This document shows, piece by piece, positions 19,843 through 28,896 of a stretch of DNA of 64,000 nt. The stretch comes from Parathalassolituus penaei (GTDB taxonomy: Bacteria > Pseudomonadota > Gammaproteobacteria > Pseudomonadales > Oceanobacteraceae). Location: assembly GCF_026626885.1 (NCBI RefSeq), contig NZ_JAPNOA010000019.1:62001-126000 (forward strand), in the 5' to 3' direction. The notes below the pieces were generated by a model. That model was not told where the DNA came from. It did no database searches and saw nothing but the letters and a program-made list of their open reading frames with translations. The position numbers and the translations under genes were made by a program. The first letter of the stretch is position 1; every line of letters begins with the position of its first letter.

Positions 19843-20958
19843 ATGGCCCTGAACAGCATTGCAGAAATCATTGCCGACATTCGTGAAGGCAAGATGGTCA
19901 TCCTGATGGACGACGAAGACCGCGAAAACGAAGGCGACATCATCATTGCCGCTGAGAAGGTCACTCCCGCCATGATCAACTTCATGGCCACCGAAGCGCG
20001 TGGTCTGATCTGTCTGACCCTGACCGGCGAGCGTTGTGATTACCTCGGTCTGCCAGCCATGGTGACCGGCAACGGTGCCAAGTTCTCGACGCCGTTCACC
20101 GTGTCGATTGAAGCTGCCGAAGGTGTGACCACCGGTATTTCCGCTGCCGACCGTGCTCGCACCATTCTGGCCGCCGTCAACCCGATGGGCAAACCGCACG
20201 ACATCGTTCAGCCGGGCCACATCTTCCCGCTGCGCGCACGTCCGGGCGGTGTTCTGAGCCGTGCCGGCCACACTGAAGCCGGTTGTGATCTGGCCCGTCT
20301 GGCCGGTCTGATTCCGGCGGCTGCCATTGTTGAAGTGATGAACCCGGACGGCACCATGGCGCGTCGCCCGGAACTGGAAATATTCGCGGCCAAACACGGC
20401 ATCAAGATCGGCACCATCGCCGACCTGATTCACTACCGTATGGCCAACGAAAAAACCATCGAGCTGCTGGGCACCGATCAGGTCAATACCTGTTTTGGCG
20501 AATTCACCCTGCACTCGTTCCGTGACACCATCAACTTTGAAACCCACCTGGCGCTGACCATGGGTGAGATCCAGCCGGATGATCCATGCCTGGTACGGGT
20601 GCAGACCAACAACCTGCTGCGCGATGTACTGGGTATGCACCCGCAAAGCGGTGGCAGCTGGTCATCAGCCGCCGCCCTGCAGCGTATTGCCGAAGAAGGC
20701 AAAGGTGCACTGGTACTGCTGTCTGCCGGTCAGGCGGAAGAAGTTGAACTGAGCCTGAATGACTTTTTCGGCCGTGCCCGTCCGGTACGTAGCCCGAACA
20801 AGGACAGCTCCGGAGCCTTCCTGACCATTGGTACCGGCTCCCAGATACTGCGAGACCTCGGCATCAAGAAAATGCGCTTGCTGAGCTCCGAAATGAAATA
20901 CAGCGGCATTTCCGGCTTTGACCTGGAAATTGTCGAATACCTGCCGTACGGCGTATGA
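19843..20958 (+). CDS. ribB: 3,4-dihydroxy-2-butanone-4-phosphate synthase with degenerate GCH-II-like domain (RibBX type)
   Basis: The N-terminal 200 residues are a complete DHBP synthase ([11 protein letters not shown] near residue 25, [16 protein letters not shown]). They make the four-carbon precursor from ribulose 5-phosphate. The C-terminal 170 residues align with GTP cyclohydrolase II (RibA) but lack the zinc-binding cysteines: the place of the usual GxCxGD...RCDCG block reads [17 protein letters not shown]. This domain is unlikely to be a GTP cyclohydrolase. The pattern matches the proteobacterial RibBX variant, so a separate ribA is expected elsewhere. I use the ATG at 19843 (371 aa); TTG 19816 would add nine residues. 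Confidence 0.88.
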   Translation: MALNSIAEIIADIREGKMVILMDDEDRENEGDIIIAAEKVTPAMINFMATEARGLICLTLTGERCDYLGLPAMVTGNGAKFSTPFTVSIEAAEGVTTGISAADRARTILAAVNPMGKPHDIVQPGHIFPLRARPGGVLSRAGHTEAGCDLARLAGLIPAAAIVEVMNPDGTMARRPELEIFAAKHGIKIGTIADLIHYRMANEKTIELLGTDQVNTCFGEFTLHSFRDTINFETHLALTMGEIQPDDPCLVRVQTNNLLRDVLGMHPQSGGSWSSAAALQRIAEEGKGALVLLSAGQAEEVELSLNDFFGRARPVRSPNKDSSGAFLTIGTGSQILRDLGIKKMRLLSSEMKYSGISGFDLEIVEYLPYGV

Positions 20959-20986
20959 ACTGAACCTGTTGCTTACTGGAAACATT

Positions 20987-21463
20987 ATGAAAAACATCGA
21001 AGTGATTGAAGGAAAACTGACCCCTAACGACGGTCGTTACGCCATTGTGGTTGGCCGCTGGAACGCCTTTGTGGTGGAAAGCCTGCTGGAAGGTGCTGTC
21101 GACAGCCTGAAACGTCACGGCGTGGAAGAAGGCAATATCACCATCATCCGTGCTCCTGGCGCGTTTGAAATTCCACTGGTTGTGAAAAAAGTCGCGGCTC
21201 TGGGCCAGTTCGACGCCATCATCGCGCTGGGTGCGGTGATTCGTGGTGGCACTCCACACTTTGAATACGTAGCCGGTGAATGCACCAAAGGCTTGTCTTC
21301 TGTATCTCTGGAATTCGGAATTCCGGTTTCTTTCGGTGTGCTGACCGTGGACAGCATTGAACAGGCGATTGAACGCGCCGGTACCAAGGCAGGTAACAAG
21401 GGTGAGGAAGCAGCAATGTCTGCTTTTGAAATGGTATCCCTGCTGTCTGCCCTGGAGGCCTGA
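20987..21463 (+). CDS. ribH: 6,7-dimethyl-8-ribityllumazine synthase
   Basis: RibH condenses the pyrimidine and four-carbon precursors to lumazine, forming an icosahedral or pentameric shell. The 158 residues include [15 protein letters not shown] near residue 20, the PGAFEIPL motif near 60, and [14 protein letters not shown] near 80 with the catalytic histidine. The start at 20987 places the usual [10 protein letters not shown]-terminus. It lies 28 bp after ribB and 5 bp before nusB in a tight operon. Confidence 0.95.
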   Translation: MKNIEVIEGKLTPNDGRYAIVVGRWNAFVVESLLEGAVDSLKRHGVEEGNITIIRAPGAFEIPLVVKKVAALGQFDAIIALGAVIRGGTPHFEYVAGECTKGLSSVSLEFGIPVSFGVLTVDSIEQAIERAGTKAGNKGEEAAMSAFEMVSLLSALEA

Positions 21464-21468
21464 TTCGC

Positions 21469-21966
21469 ATGTCCCGTGTATCCGGAAACAACCGTCCTAG
21501 CGCCGCTTCCCGTCGCAAAGCCCGTCACTTCGCTGTACAGGCTCTGTACCAGTGGCATATGGCAGGTGCCAACCTGACCCAGATCGAAGCCGAATTTCGT
21601 GCCGACAACGATATGAGCCAGGTTGACGTGGAATACTTCCACGACATCCTGCACGGTGTGCCGAAAATCGTGGAACAGCTGGATGCCAAAATTGCTCCTC
21701 TGCTGGACCGCCGTGTTGACGAAATCACCCCGGTTGAACTGGCCATTCTGCACCTCGGCACCTACGAGATGCTGCACCGTATCGACGTACCGTACAAAGT
21801 CGTGATCAACGAATCCGTTGAACTGGCCAAGGTATTCGGTGCCACCGACGGTCACAAGTTCATCAACGGCGTACTCGACAAGCTGGCCCAGCGTGAACGT
21901 GCGGTCGAAATCCGTGGCGCGCGTAGCAAGGCTCAGCAGTCTGGCAACGGAGATGCGGGCGCATGA
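21469..21966 (+). CDS. nusB: transcription antitermination factor NusB
   Basis: NusB binds BoxA RNA with NusE (S10) in rRNA antitermination. The 165 residues show the all-helical core with [16 protein letters not shown] near residue 14, [21 protein letters not shown] and a late [14 protein letters not shown]. The C-terminal 15-20 residues are a variable tail. It overlaps thiL by 4 bp (ATGA). The ribH-nusB-thiL order is standard in gammaproteobacteria. Confidence 0.95.
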   Translation: MSRVSGNNRPSAASRRKARHFAVQALYQWHMAGANLTQIEAEFRADNDMSQVDVEYFHDILHGVPKIVEQLDAKIAPLLDRRVDEITPVELAILHLGTYEMLHRIDVPYKVVINESVELAKVFGATDGHKFINGVLDKLAQRERAVEIRGARSKAQQSGNGDAGA

Positions 21967-22958
21967 GCCCTGCGGGTAACCCCGGTGAGGGCGAATTCGG
22001 CCTGATCCGTCGCCACTTCGCCAGCGGTTACCCACGTTCGCGTGATACCTGGCTCGGTATCGGAGACGATGCAGCGGTGATTATTCCCCCCGCTGGTATG
22101 ACTCTGGTGCAGAGCCTGGATACCCAGGTGGCCGATGTTCACTTTCCAGCCTCGGCTCCGGCCTGGCTGATCGCCCAACGCGCCCTGCGTTGTGCCGCCA
22201 GTGATCTCGCCGCCATGGGGGCTTCTCCCCAGGGCTTTTATCTCGGCCTTACCCTGCCCCACAACCAGCCTGAATGGATGTCCGGTTTTGCCTCCGGCTT
22301 GCGTGCCGCTGCCCACGAATGTGGCCTGGCCTTACTCGGTGGCGACACCACTCGCGGCCCGGTCTGTGTGATCAGTGTGATGGTGCAAGGCTGGTTGCCA
22401 CTCGACAGCAGCACCAATGAACCTGGCGTTCAGGGGCTGTTCCGCCATACTGCCAACGCCAGTGATGATATCTGGGTCAGCGGTTGTATCGGCATGGGCG
22501 CATTGGCTTTGCCAATCGTGCTGAACGACCCGGCCTGTAGTGAAGGGCTGGCGGGTCACTATTATTTCCCGCAGCCACGGCTGGCGCTTGGGGTTGGCCT
22601 GCGGGGTATTGCCAGCGCAGCCATGGATATTTCCGACGGTCTGTTGCAGGACGCTGGCCATATCGCCCGTGCGTCCGCACTGGATCTGACCATTCATACC
22701 GAACAGGTACCAACCGCATCGACTGACCTTGGCAGTTCTGCCTGGCAAACCTGTCTGACCGGTGGTGACGACTACGAACTGCTGTTCTGCGCGCCCGATT
22801 CGCAGCGCGAGGCCATTGCCGCCATCGCCCGTGATTGTATGGTTACCTGCACCCGCATTGGCGTCTGCAGCAAGCCCGCCGCCGCCGAACCACGGGTTCT
22901 GGCACAACTGAACGGTCAGCCGCTGGATCTGTCTAAACAAGGCTATCAACACTTCTGA
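21963..22958 (+). CDS. thiL: thiamine-monophosphate kinase
   Basis: ThiL phosphorylates thiamine monophosphate to the active diphosphate. The 331 residues show [18 protein letters not shown] (ATP/Mg site, near residue 35) and the SDLAAMGA motif near 80. GGDTTRGP and [14 protein letters not shown] follow, all conserved in the AIR-synthase-like fold of ThiL. It starts within the end of nusB. The pgpA gene often found downstream is absent; a SIMPL-domain gene follows 73 bp later. Confidence 0.94.
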   Translation: MSPAGNPGEGEFGLIRRHFASGYPRSRDTWLGIGDDAAVIIPPAGMTLVQSLDTQVADVHFPASAPAWLIAQRALRCAASDLAAMGASPQGFYLGLTLPHNQPEWMSGFASGLRAAAHECGLALLGGDTTRGPVCVISVMVQGWLPLDSSTNEPGVQGLFRHTANASDDIWVSGCIGMGALALPIVLNDPACSEGLAGHYYFPQPRLALGVGLRGIASAAMDISDGLLQDAGHIARASALDLTIHTEQVPTASTDLGSSAWQTCLTGGDDYELLFCAPDSQREAIAAIARDCMVTCTRIGVCSKPAAAEPRVLAQLNGQPLDLSKQGYQHF

Positions 22959-23031
22959 CCCGTGATCACAGTGCCGGAAACAGGATGCAAACCCGGTCAG
23001 AATACCTTCGTCAGGATTACCAAGGAGCCGC

Positions 23032-23742
23032 ATGATGCGCCCGACACTACTCGCCAGTCTGTTATTACCCGCCTTGCTGGTTATCAACCAACCTGCCAGC
23101 GCTGAATCCCAACCCCGTTACGTGCAGGTCAGTGGCAATGCCGAAGTCAAAGCCAAAGCCGATTATCTGCGCCTGTACCTGACGATCACCGCCACTCGCA
23201 AAACCCAGCAGGACAGCCGTGGCGTTGTCGACACCGCGGTGAATCGTTTGCTGGCCGTCTGTGACGATCTTGGTATCGACCGCAAGGACATTGATGCAAG
23301 CCAGATTCGTAATTACCCGCAATACGAATGGACCGACAAGGGCCGCCGTTATCTGGGTGAGCGCATTGATCGCCCACTGGTCATCACCCTGCGTAATACC
23401 GAGCGCCATACCGATCTGGTGCAGGAAGTTCTGCACATCGAAGAGGCATCTCTCGACAATACCGAATCCGGTTTTGATGACCCGTCTGCTCTGCGTGATC
23501 AGGCCCTGGAACAGGCCCTGGTCGCCGCACGCGACAAGGCCAGCCTGATGGCACGCACGCTGGATGCCCGTCTTGGCAAGGTCGTATTTATCAACGAATC
23601 CGGCAGCGCTATGCCAAGTCCGGTATATGAAATGCGCGCGATGGCCGCGCCAATGGCCAAAATGGATGCCGCACCAGCGCCCATGCTGGTTCCAGAGCAA
23701 GCCATCAGTGCCAGTGTGGAGGTACGTTTTGAGCTTGAATAA
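23032..23742 (+). CDS. secreted SIMPL-domain (DUF541) protein
   Basis: A 236-residue exported protein: a signal peptide at residues 1-25 ends in QPASA, then a SIMPL/DUF541 domain fills the rest. Typical features are the first strand YVQVSGNAEVKAKAD, the RNYPQYEW segment and a late ARTLDARLGKV. Family members are periplasmic or membrane-associated (E. coli YggE); their function is poorly defined and has been linked to oxidative stress. ATG 23032 and ATG 23035 are both possible, behind caaggagccgc. The 3' end overlaps the DUF1653 gene by 14 bp. Confidence 0.88.
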   Translation: MMRPTLLASLLLPALLVINQPASAESQPRYVQVSGNAEVKAKADYLRLYLTITATRKTQQDSRGVVDTAVNRLLAVCDDLGIDRKDIDASQIRNYPQYEWTDKGRRYLGERIDRPLVITLRNTERHTDLVQEVLHIEEASLDNTESGFDDPSALRDQALEQALVAARDKASLMARTLDARLGKVVFINESGSAMPSPVYEMRAMAAPMAKMDAAPAPMLVPEQAISASVEVRFELE

Positions 23743-23995
23743 TCCACCGGCAGAGTTGCTGCCGGGTCGTTATCGTCATTACAAAGGGCCTGAATACGAG
23801 GTATTCGGGCTGGTTCGTCACAGCGAAACCGAAGAGTGGCTGGTGCATTACCGCACGCTTTACGGTGATTTCAGTCATTGGGTGCGACCACTGACCATGT
23901 TTGTTGAAACCGTCGAGCTGAACGGTGTGACCACGCCTCGTTTTGCCCGAATTGGTGATATGGACAGCCAGACAGATACCCCGGCAGGAGCATAA
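23729..23995 (+). CDS. DUF1653 protein, TTG start
   Basis: An 88-residue protein with the DUF1653 pattern: LLPGRYRHYKGPEYEVFGLVRHSETEEWLVHY (shown here only as its start and end segments PGRYRHYKGPEY and EEWLVHY), then LYGDFSHWVRP and MFVETV. Function is unknown. I assign a TTG start at 23729 because a perfect ggagg lies 6 nt upstream and the domain begins right after it; upstream codons in the same open frame overlap the SIMPL gene and look unlike protein. The overlap suggests coupling to that gene, and YbaK starts 2 bp later. Confidence 0.82.
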   Translation: MSLNNPPAELLPGRYRHYKGPEYEVFGLVRHSETEEWLVHYRTLYGDFSHWVRPLTMFVETVELNGVTTPRFARIGDMDSQTDTPAGA

Positions 23996-23997
23996 GC

Positions 23998-24471
23998 ATG
24001 ACCCCGGCGATTAATCTCTGCAAAAAAGCGGGCATTGTGTTTGAGGTCAAGGAATACCACCACGACCCAGCCAGCGAATCCTACGGCGAAGAAGCCGCCC
24101 AGGCACTGGGACTGGATACCAATCAGGTGTTCAAAACCTTGCTGGTGGAACTGACCGGCCATAAAAGCAATCTGGCGGTTGCGGTGTTGCCGGTAAGCCA
24201 TATGCTCAGCCTGAAAGCCATTGCCAAGGCACTGGGAGCCAAAAAAGCCGATATGGCCGATCCCAAACTGGCAGAACGCACTACGGGTTATATCGTGGGT
24301 GGGATTTCGCCACTGGGCCAGAAAAAGGCTCTGCCAACCGTCATCGACAGCAGTGCCGAAACACTCGAACGTATGCATGTCAGTGGAGGACGCCGTGGAC
24401 TGGAAATTGCCTTGCCACCAGCAGAACTTGCACGTCTGACCCGGGGTCATTTCGCAGACATCAAGGCCTGA
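23998..24471 (+). CDS. ybaK: Cys-tRNA(Pro)/Cys-tRNA(Cys) deacylase YbaK
   Basis: YbaK is a trans-editing enzyme that hydrolyses Cys-tRNA(Pro) made by misacylating ProRS. The 157 residues match the family: an early YHHDPASESYGEEAA, QVFKTLLVE near residue 45, and AVLPVSHMLSLKAIAKALGAKKA. GYIVGGISPLGQKKALPT follows, containing the GxxxPxG substrate-loop region. It ends the run nusB-thiL-SIMPL-DUF1653-ybaK and converges on the BLUF gene. Confidence 0.93.
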   Translation: MTPAINLCKKAGIVFEVKEYHHDPASESYGEEAAQALGLDTNQVFKTLLVELTGHKSNLAVAVLPVSHMLSLKAIAKALGAKKADMADPKLAERTTGYIVGGISPLGQKKALPTVIDSSAETLERMHVSGGRRGLEIALPPAELARLTRGHFADIKA

Positions 24472-24492
24472 AACCGGGCCCTGAAAACAGAA

Positions 24493-24515
24493 ACGGGGTC
24501 AGCAAGTGACCCCGT
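24493..24515. terminator. hairpin between ybaK and the BLUF gene
   Basis: The 9-bp arms acggggtca and tgaccccgt pair around a 5-nt loop in the 73-bp convergent gap. No long T-run follows, so the terminator role is inferred from position. Confidence 0.5.
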
Positions 24516-24544
24516 CATCAGTACAAACACCAAAGCGCCGGACA

Positions 24545-25105
24545 TCAGGCGCTTTTACGTAATCCCAGGGCATCAGCAATACGATCCCAGAGGCCGGCTT
24601 TTTTGGCATCCATCGCGGCTGCTGCGAGGTCAGCCTTGAATGAACGGTTGGCCGGATTGCCCACAGCATCAGCCGAAATCGGCAACTGAAAGTGCTGAAA
24701 GTACAACACCAGCTCATCGATCAGGGGTTCGGCAAAATCGTAAGGTCGAAACTCTTCGATACCTTTTAATTCCAGAAACGAGCGAACATCGTTATCCGAT
24801 GGTATGTACTTCATGGACCAGTCGCCAAACAGGCGACGATTAACCGTCTGCAAGCGCAGGATACGCGGCTCACGGTGACGCACGTCACTGCGAATACGCT
24901 CATAGGCCTGCTCGACCTTGCTGCGATCTCCTTCCAGACACTGGAAGAAAAAGCCGTTGCCGTAGTACAGAATACCGCCAATACTATCGCGATCGTTGTT
25001 GCGACGGGACTGGGCCAAAATGTTGCCAACAACCGGGTCTATGCTACCTGCGCGAGCAGGGCTGTTGGACTGGCTGGCATACACGAGACGAATCAATTGG
25101 CTCAT
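24545..25105 (-). CDS. BLUF-domain blue-light photoreceptor
   Basis: A 186-residue protein with an N-terminal FAD-binding BLUF domain (about 1-95) and a helical C-terminal extension with no known output domain. The photocycle residues are present: Tyr9 (RLVYAS), the RNN asparagines at 36-37, Gln55 (FFFQCLEG), and a WSM segment near 95-100. Short BLUF proteins of this type signal through protein partners. The ATG at 25105 follows a strong gggagga site and removes ten unlikely residues from the longer open frame. A perfect 6-bp palindrome (cacgta-ccgac-tacgtg, 25133-25149) sits just upstream and may be an operator. Confidence 0.9.
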   Translation of the reverse strand: MSQLIRLVYASQSNSPARAGSIDPVVGNILAQSRRNNDRDSIGGILYYGNGFFFQCLEGDRSKVEQAYERIRSDVRHREPRILRLQTVNRRLFGDWSMKYIPSDNDVRSFLELKGIEEFRPYDFAEPLIDELVLYFQHFQLPISADAVGNPANRSFKADLAAAAMDAKKAGLWDRIADALGLRKSA

Positions 25106-25489
25106 AAAAATCCTCCCTAACAGTTCCCTAATCACGTACCGACTACGTGCAAACTGACGCTATAACCTTAAACCAGATGCATCCATTCAGGACAATCAAT
25201 CTGTTCTATCACGGATAATAGACAGATCCAATCGGTCTCCGTTCATAGCTGCAATAGGGTTGCTTGCCCACGGCACAATCATCTATCAAGGTTATTATGC
25301 ACCCAGCTACCAATAGTGGCACGGCACTGTCTCCCACCGAAAAATCATACTGGTACACAGGATGACTCAGAAAAACGGTAAATTGTCATAATTCCGACGA
25401 AAAGCTCGAAATCATAGATAGACACCAAGCTAACCAGCAACCACTCATTCAGCGTGGTCGCCATTGGCGTGTCGGCTCGCCCAAAAGCA
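25106..25489. other. intergenic region upstream of BLUF gene
   Basis: No gene is seen. Besides the palindrome at 25133-25149, the stretch is AT-rich compared with its surroundings and presumably holds the leftward BLUF promoter. Nothing else is recognised. Confidence 0.4.
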
Positions 25490-25524
25490 CACAGCCGGAC
25501 AGAGGAAGCCACTGTCCGGCTGTG
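25490..25524 (-). terminator. terminator of the minor-pilin operon
   Basis: A 12-bp perfect stem (cacagccggaca / tgtccggctgtg) around an 11-nt loop lies 24 bp after the stop of the pilY1-like gene. It is followed on the minus strand by tgcttttggg. Confidence 0.75.
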
Positions 25525-25547
25525 GTCAGAACAAAGCTGAACGCCGA

Positions 25548-28259
25548 TTATTCATTGCGCAGCTCGCGCCAGCCAGAACGGCCGCCCGGACCGGAAGTAA
25601 AGGTAAAAGGATCATCCAGTCCCTGGGTTGAGGTTGTACCCGAGCTGTTCTGTTCACTGTTACCTTCCAGCACCACACTGCCATTCAGTACCGTAATGGA
25701 TGGTGTGTAGGCCGATCCGGTGCCAATCAGCACGTTATCCGTCGCCGACTCGGTGAAATACAGGGTGTTATCCGGGAAATACCCATCCGCCAGCTGATAG
25801 AGGTAATACCAGGCTTCACAACTGTCATCGGTTTCCACCTTCACCGGCAGGAACACCACACCGGCTGCAATACTGACCTTGTCGGTAATGGTGGCACCGG
25901 ACGACGGCAGCTTTTGCACATGTTCGGTGTTCGGGGTGAATACCGTTTCGGCGGTGTAGGTCTTGCCGGTCTCATTCCAATAACCGGAACCACCGGTATA
26001 ACTGGTCCAGTTCTGGAACCAGGCGGCATCGTCTTCCGGGTAACGGAACGTCTTCAGACGGCTGCTGCTCTGGGCAGTGACATAACCCACACCGTTGCGC
26101 GTGGCGTGTTCGAGGAACAACACCTCGTCGGTAACCCCGGTCGACGTGCCGATATTCCCCAGCGCCGTCAGTTTGAAGCTGCTCACCATACTGTTACTGC
26201 TGACCAGTGAACCGTAGTAGATATCACCGGCGCTATCCCCCACAAACAGGGTCAGATCCAGCTGACTGGAACTGCCACTGACGCTGTATTCACCCAGCCC
26301 CATCGGAGTAGCGGTCAGGCGGGCATCGGTATCCAGATATTTGCTGACGTCAAAACGTTTCTCGGTATAACTGCTGTCCAGCGTTCGGGCCACCACCTCA
26401 TCGGAAGCCCCGACATACACCGCCCAGTTTTTAGTGCCTGCGGAGAACACCAGTGGTTTGTGCGGGTTGCTGCCTGCCGTTTCATCCAACCACAACTGAT
26501 CAACCAGATTACCGTCCTCATCTACTTGCAAGGCGTAATGCAGCGCCCCGCCGTTGGCAGAGCCAACGATATAGCCCTCTGTGCTGGTGTCGTCAGCAGT
26601 CAGAATAGCGATCTGCCCTTCCATTGGGTGAGTTGTGTAGAAACTGGAGTAGTTCTGCAAACCGGCAACCAGCGGCCGCGGCATATACCCCCAACGCAGG
26701 GCGCCACTTTCAGCATCCACGGCATAGAGGAAACCGTCGTCGGTCTGGAACAGTACAATATCGCCCATGATCACCGGACGACTGGTGTACGGACGCCCTA
26801 TCAGGCCATCCGGATCGCGATACCCCAGATAGGCTTCGCTGTTGTAGGCAGGGTCCAGGGTATATGCCTTGATAGTGGCAACACTCAAAGCACTTCCCGA
26901 TGCCAGCGAAAAAGCCGAATCATCCAGTGCGCTGAACAGCAACAGGTTGCCACTGCTGTCGGTTGACCAGAGTTTGGCCGTGCGATCTGCAACCGTCATT
27001 TCATCATCGGCATCCCAGCTCGCCATGGACGACGTAGTGCCATCTGACTGGTAAGCAAACGCTTTCAGATGGCCACTGATATAGGAATAACTGCCATCGG
27101 ATTGTTCGTAATAGTCGGTCTGATACGGGATATACACCAGATCACCAGTCGACGCAGATGAAGGCGTTGCCGAGGCGGCCAGACTGTACTCGCCTTCCTG
27201 GTAACTGCTGGTGCTGGAATACAGGCTGGCAAACGCGCCAGTATCCTTGTAGATAAAATAGGCCGGTTCGTTATAAACACTGACGTTTTCGGCGACCGCT
27301 TCACCAATAAAGGTACTGCCGGAGTTGGTGTTAAAAATCAGATCGCCATCAGCCACATAAATACTGGCCGCTACCTGAATAGAACCCTGGGAATAGGGCA
27401 ACTTCAGATCATTTTTGTAGACCCAGATTTGTAGACGCTCCGGGTACTCACTATCAGCACTGGTAATGGTGCTGCCGCAATTCTGGATGTTGATACAGCT
27501 GCTGTTGCCATTCTGAAAGGTAGTTTCCGGTGAGTTGTACAGATACAACTTGACCGTGCCGCTACCATCACCAAGGGCATTACCACTGCTGTCGGTGGTA
27601 TTCACCTTGATATAAAACGTGCCGGAACTGATCAGCTGGGTAATGTAATAAGTGCCCGGTTCCAGAATAAGGGTAGAGCTGTTTTTCAGCGTGATGCTGT
27701 TAATCCGGTATGGCGAGCCACTGGAGGAATACTTGAAGTAGAGCGGGTAGTTGCTGACTTCCGACGTGATTTCATCAAACTGATTGGCGCTGGCGTTGTT
27801 AAACAGCACATACGGCTGAGTGGTACTGTTAATCGATGGCAGGGTGATACCAGCACTGCCGCTATAGCAGTTACTGCTGTTGCCGTTCTTGCACCAGCTG
27901 GTACCGCTTGGCTGGTACGCGGTTGTACCAATCTTGATATAAGCCGAGTTCTGAATGGTCACATCCACCGAACTGGTCGACGCCAGAAACGTTGGCAAAC
28001 TCAGGGTATCCACCCCTTCACCACTGGTGGTAACGCCACAGTCACTTTTCGAGGCATGAACATAGGTGCTGGAGTTAATCGAACTGCTGCCACTGATGGT
28101 CATCTTGCAGTAGTCGGCACTGGAGCTGCCAAGGTCGATTTCACCACCACTGAAGGTCGCAAACACCCCAGGAGTCAACGAGGAACCACACCCTGCGGCT
28201 ACCAGCCCGGCCAGAGTCAGCCACAACAGAACAACCCAACCCGACGAACGAGTTTTCAT
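25548..28259 (-). CDS. PilY1-like lipoprotein closing the minor pilin operon
   Basis: A 903-residue exported protein. A lipoprotein signal ends in LVAAGC (residues about 17-22). The first half is Ser/Thr/Gly-rich with beta-strand-like segments (EPGTYYITQL, IQVAASIYVADGDLIF) that recall MSHA MshQ/DUF6701-type proteins. The second half, from about residue 480, has a PilY1-like propeller pattern (DIVLFQTDDGFLYAVDAESG, ALRWGYMPRPL). A possible calcium loop is DEDGNLVDQ. PilY1 proteins sit at the pilus tip and control extension and adhesion. A lipid-anchored version with an MshQ-like N-terminus is unusual. The ATG at 28259 has aaggag upstream; it is the last gene of the operon. Confidence 0.7.
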   Translation of the reverse strand: MKTRSSGWVVLLWLTLAGLVAAGCGSSLTPGVFATFSGGEIDLGSSSADYCKMTISGSSSINSSTYVHASKSDCGVTTSGEGVDTLSLPTFLASTSSVDVTIQNSAYIKIGTTAYQPSGTSWCKNGNSSNCYSGSAGITLPSINSTTQPYVLFNNASANQFDEITSEVSNYPLYFKYSSSGSPYRINSITLKNSSTLILEPGTYYITQLISSGTFYIKVNTTDSSGNALGDGSGTVKLYLYNSPETTFQNGNSSCINIQNCGSTITSADSEYPERLQIWVYKNDLKLPYSQGSIQVAASIYVADGDLIFNTNSGSTFIGEAVAENVSVYNEPAYFIYKDTGAFASLYSSTSSYQEGEYSLAASATPSSASTGDLVYIPYQTDYYEQSDGSYSYISGHLKAFAYQSDGTTSSMASWDADDEMTVADRTAKLWSTDSSGNLLLFSALDDSAFSLASGSALSVATIKAYTLDPAYNSEAYLGYRDPDGLIGRPYTSRPVIMGDIVLFQTDDGFLYAVDAESGALRWGYMPRPLVAGLQNYSSFYTTHPMEGQIAILTADDTSTEGYIVGSANGGALHYALQVDEDGNLVDQLWLDETAGSNPHKPLVFSAGTKNWAVYVGASDEVVARTLDSSYTEKRFDVSKYLDTDARLTATPMGLGEYSVSGSSSQLDLTLFVGDSAGDIYYGSLVSSNSMVSSFKLTALGNIGTSTGVTDEVLFLEHATRNGVGYVTAQSSSRLKTFRYPEDDAAWFQNWTSYTGGSGYWNETGKTYTAETVFTPNTEHVQKLPSSGATITDKVSIAAGVVFLPVKVETDDSCEAWYYLYQLADGYFPDNTLYFTESATDNVLIGTGSAYTPSITVLNGSVVLEGNSEQNSSGTTSTQGLDDPFTFTSGPGGRSGWRELRNE

Positions 28260-28283
28260 AATCATCTCCTTGTGTTGCCACAC

Positions 28284-28883
28284 TCAGTTGAGGATGGTCC
28301 AGGTCTCCTGCAACCGCACCCGGGTATTGGGCTGGCTGCCGTAACCCACGGCGGTAATGGTGAAACGGATGGTCTGAACACTGTCATTGCTATTACCGAC
28401 GCTGTCGGAATAACCATCAGCACTGGTAGCGGAATAACAGGCACTATCGGGATCGGTTTCGGTATCCAGACCGATCATGTAACGCGGGTTGGCTTCAGCC
28501 TCGAAGTCGCCGAACAGATTGACACTGCTGATATCCACTTCCAGCGAGTCGGAACTGTCCCAACTGGCCGTGCCCTCCGACCACATGGAAACACTGGTAC
28601 AGTCGGAACCACTGGCTGACAGAGAACGATAAAGGCCGGTTTCGGAACCAAACACACTGGCATACTGGCCAGCGTCCACCAACTCGGAAATGTGTTCCTC
28701 TGCCTGGTGAATCGCATATTGAGCCGCCTGAAACGCCCGGCTACGGTCTTGCACGTTACTGGCCATACGGGTTTCCAGCGTGCTGTTACGCAAACTGTTG
28801 GTACCCAGCATGGCCAGAATCAGCATCAGAATGAGGGCAAATACCATCGCCATGCCCCGCTGGCGGTTATTACCTGTAAGCAT
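28284..28883 (-). CDS. pilX: PilX-type minor pilin
   Basis: A 199-residue type IV pilin-like protein. After a short basic leader (LTGNNRQRG) comes MAMVFALILMLILAMLG, the hydrophobic helix of PilX-family prepilins. As in other PilX proteins it lacks the glutamate at position 5. The remainder is a soluble pilin head with Cys pairs. The TIFR-type C-terminal strand (IRFTITAVGYG) is also seen in pilX genes. I start at the ATG at 28883; a GTG at 28913 would overlap pilW. It sits 13 bp after pilW and 24 bp before the PilY1-like gene. Confidence 0.82.
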   Translation of the reverse strand: MLTGNNRQRGMAMVFALILMLILAMLGTNSLRNSTLETRMASNVQDRSRAFQAAQYAIHQAEEHISELVDAGQYASVFGSETGLYRSLSASGSDCTSVSMWSEGTASWDSSDSLEVDISSVNLFGDFEAEANPRYMIGLDTETDPDSACYSATSADGYSDSVGNSNDSVQTIRFTITAVGYGSQPNTRVRLQETWTILN

Positions 28884-28896
28884 TGTCACCGCCCTG

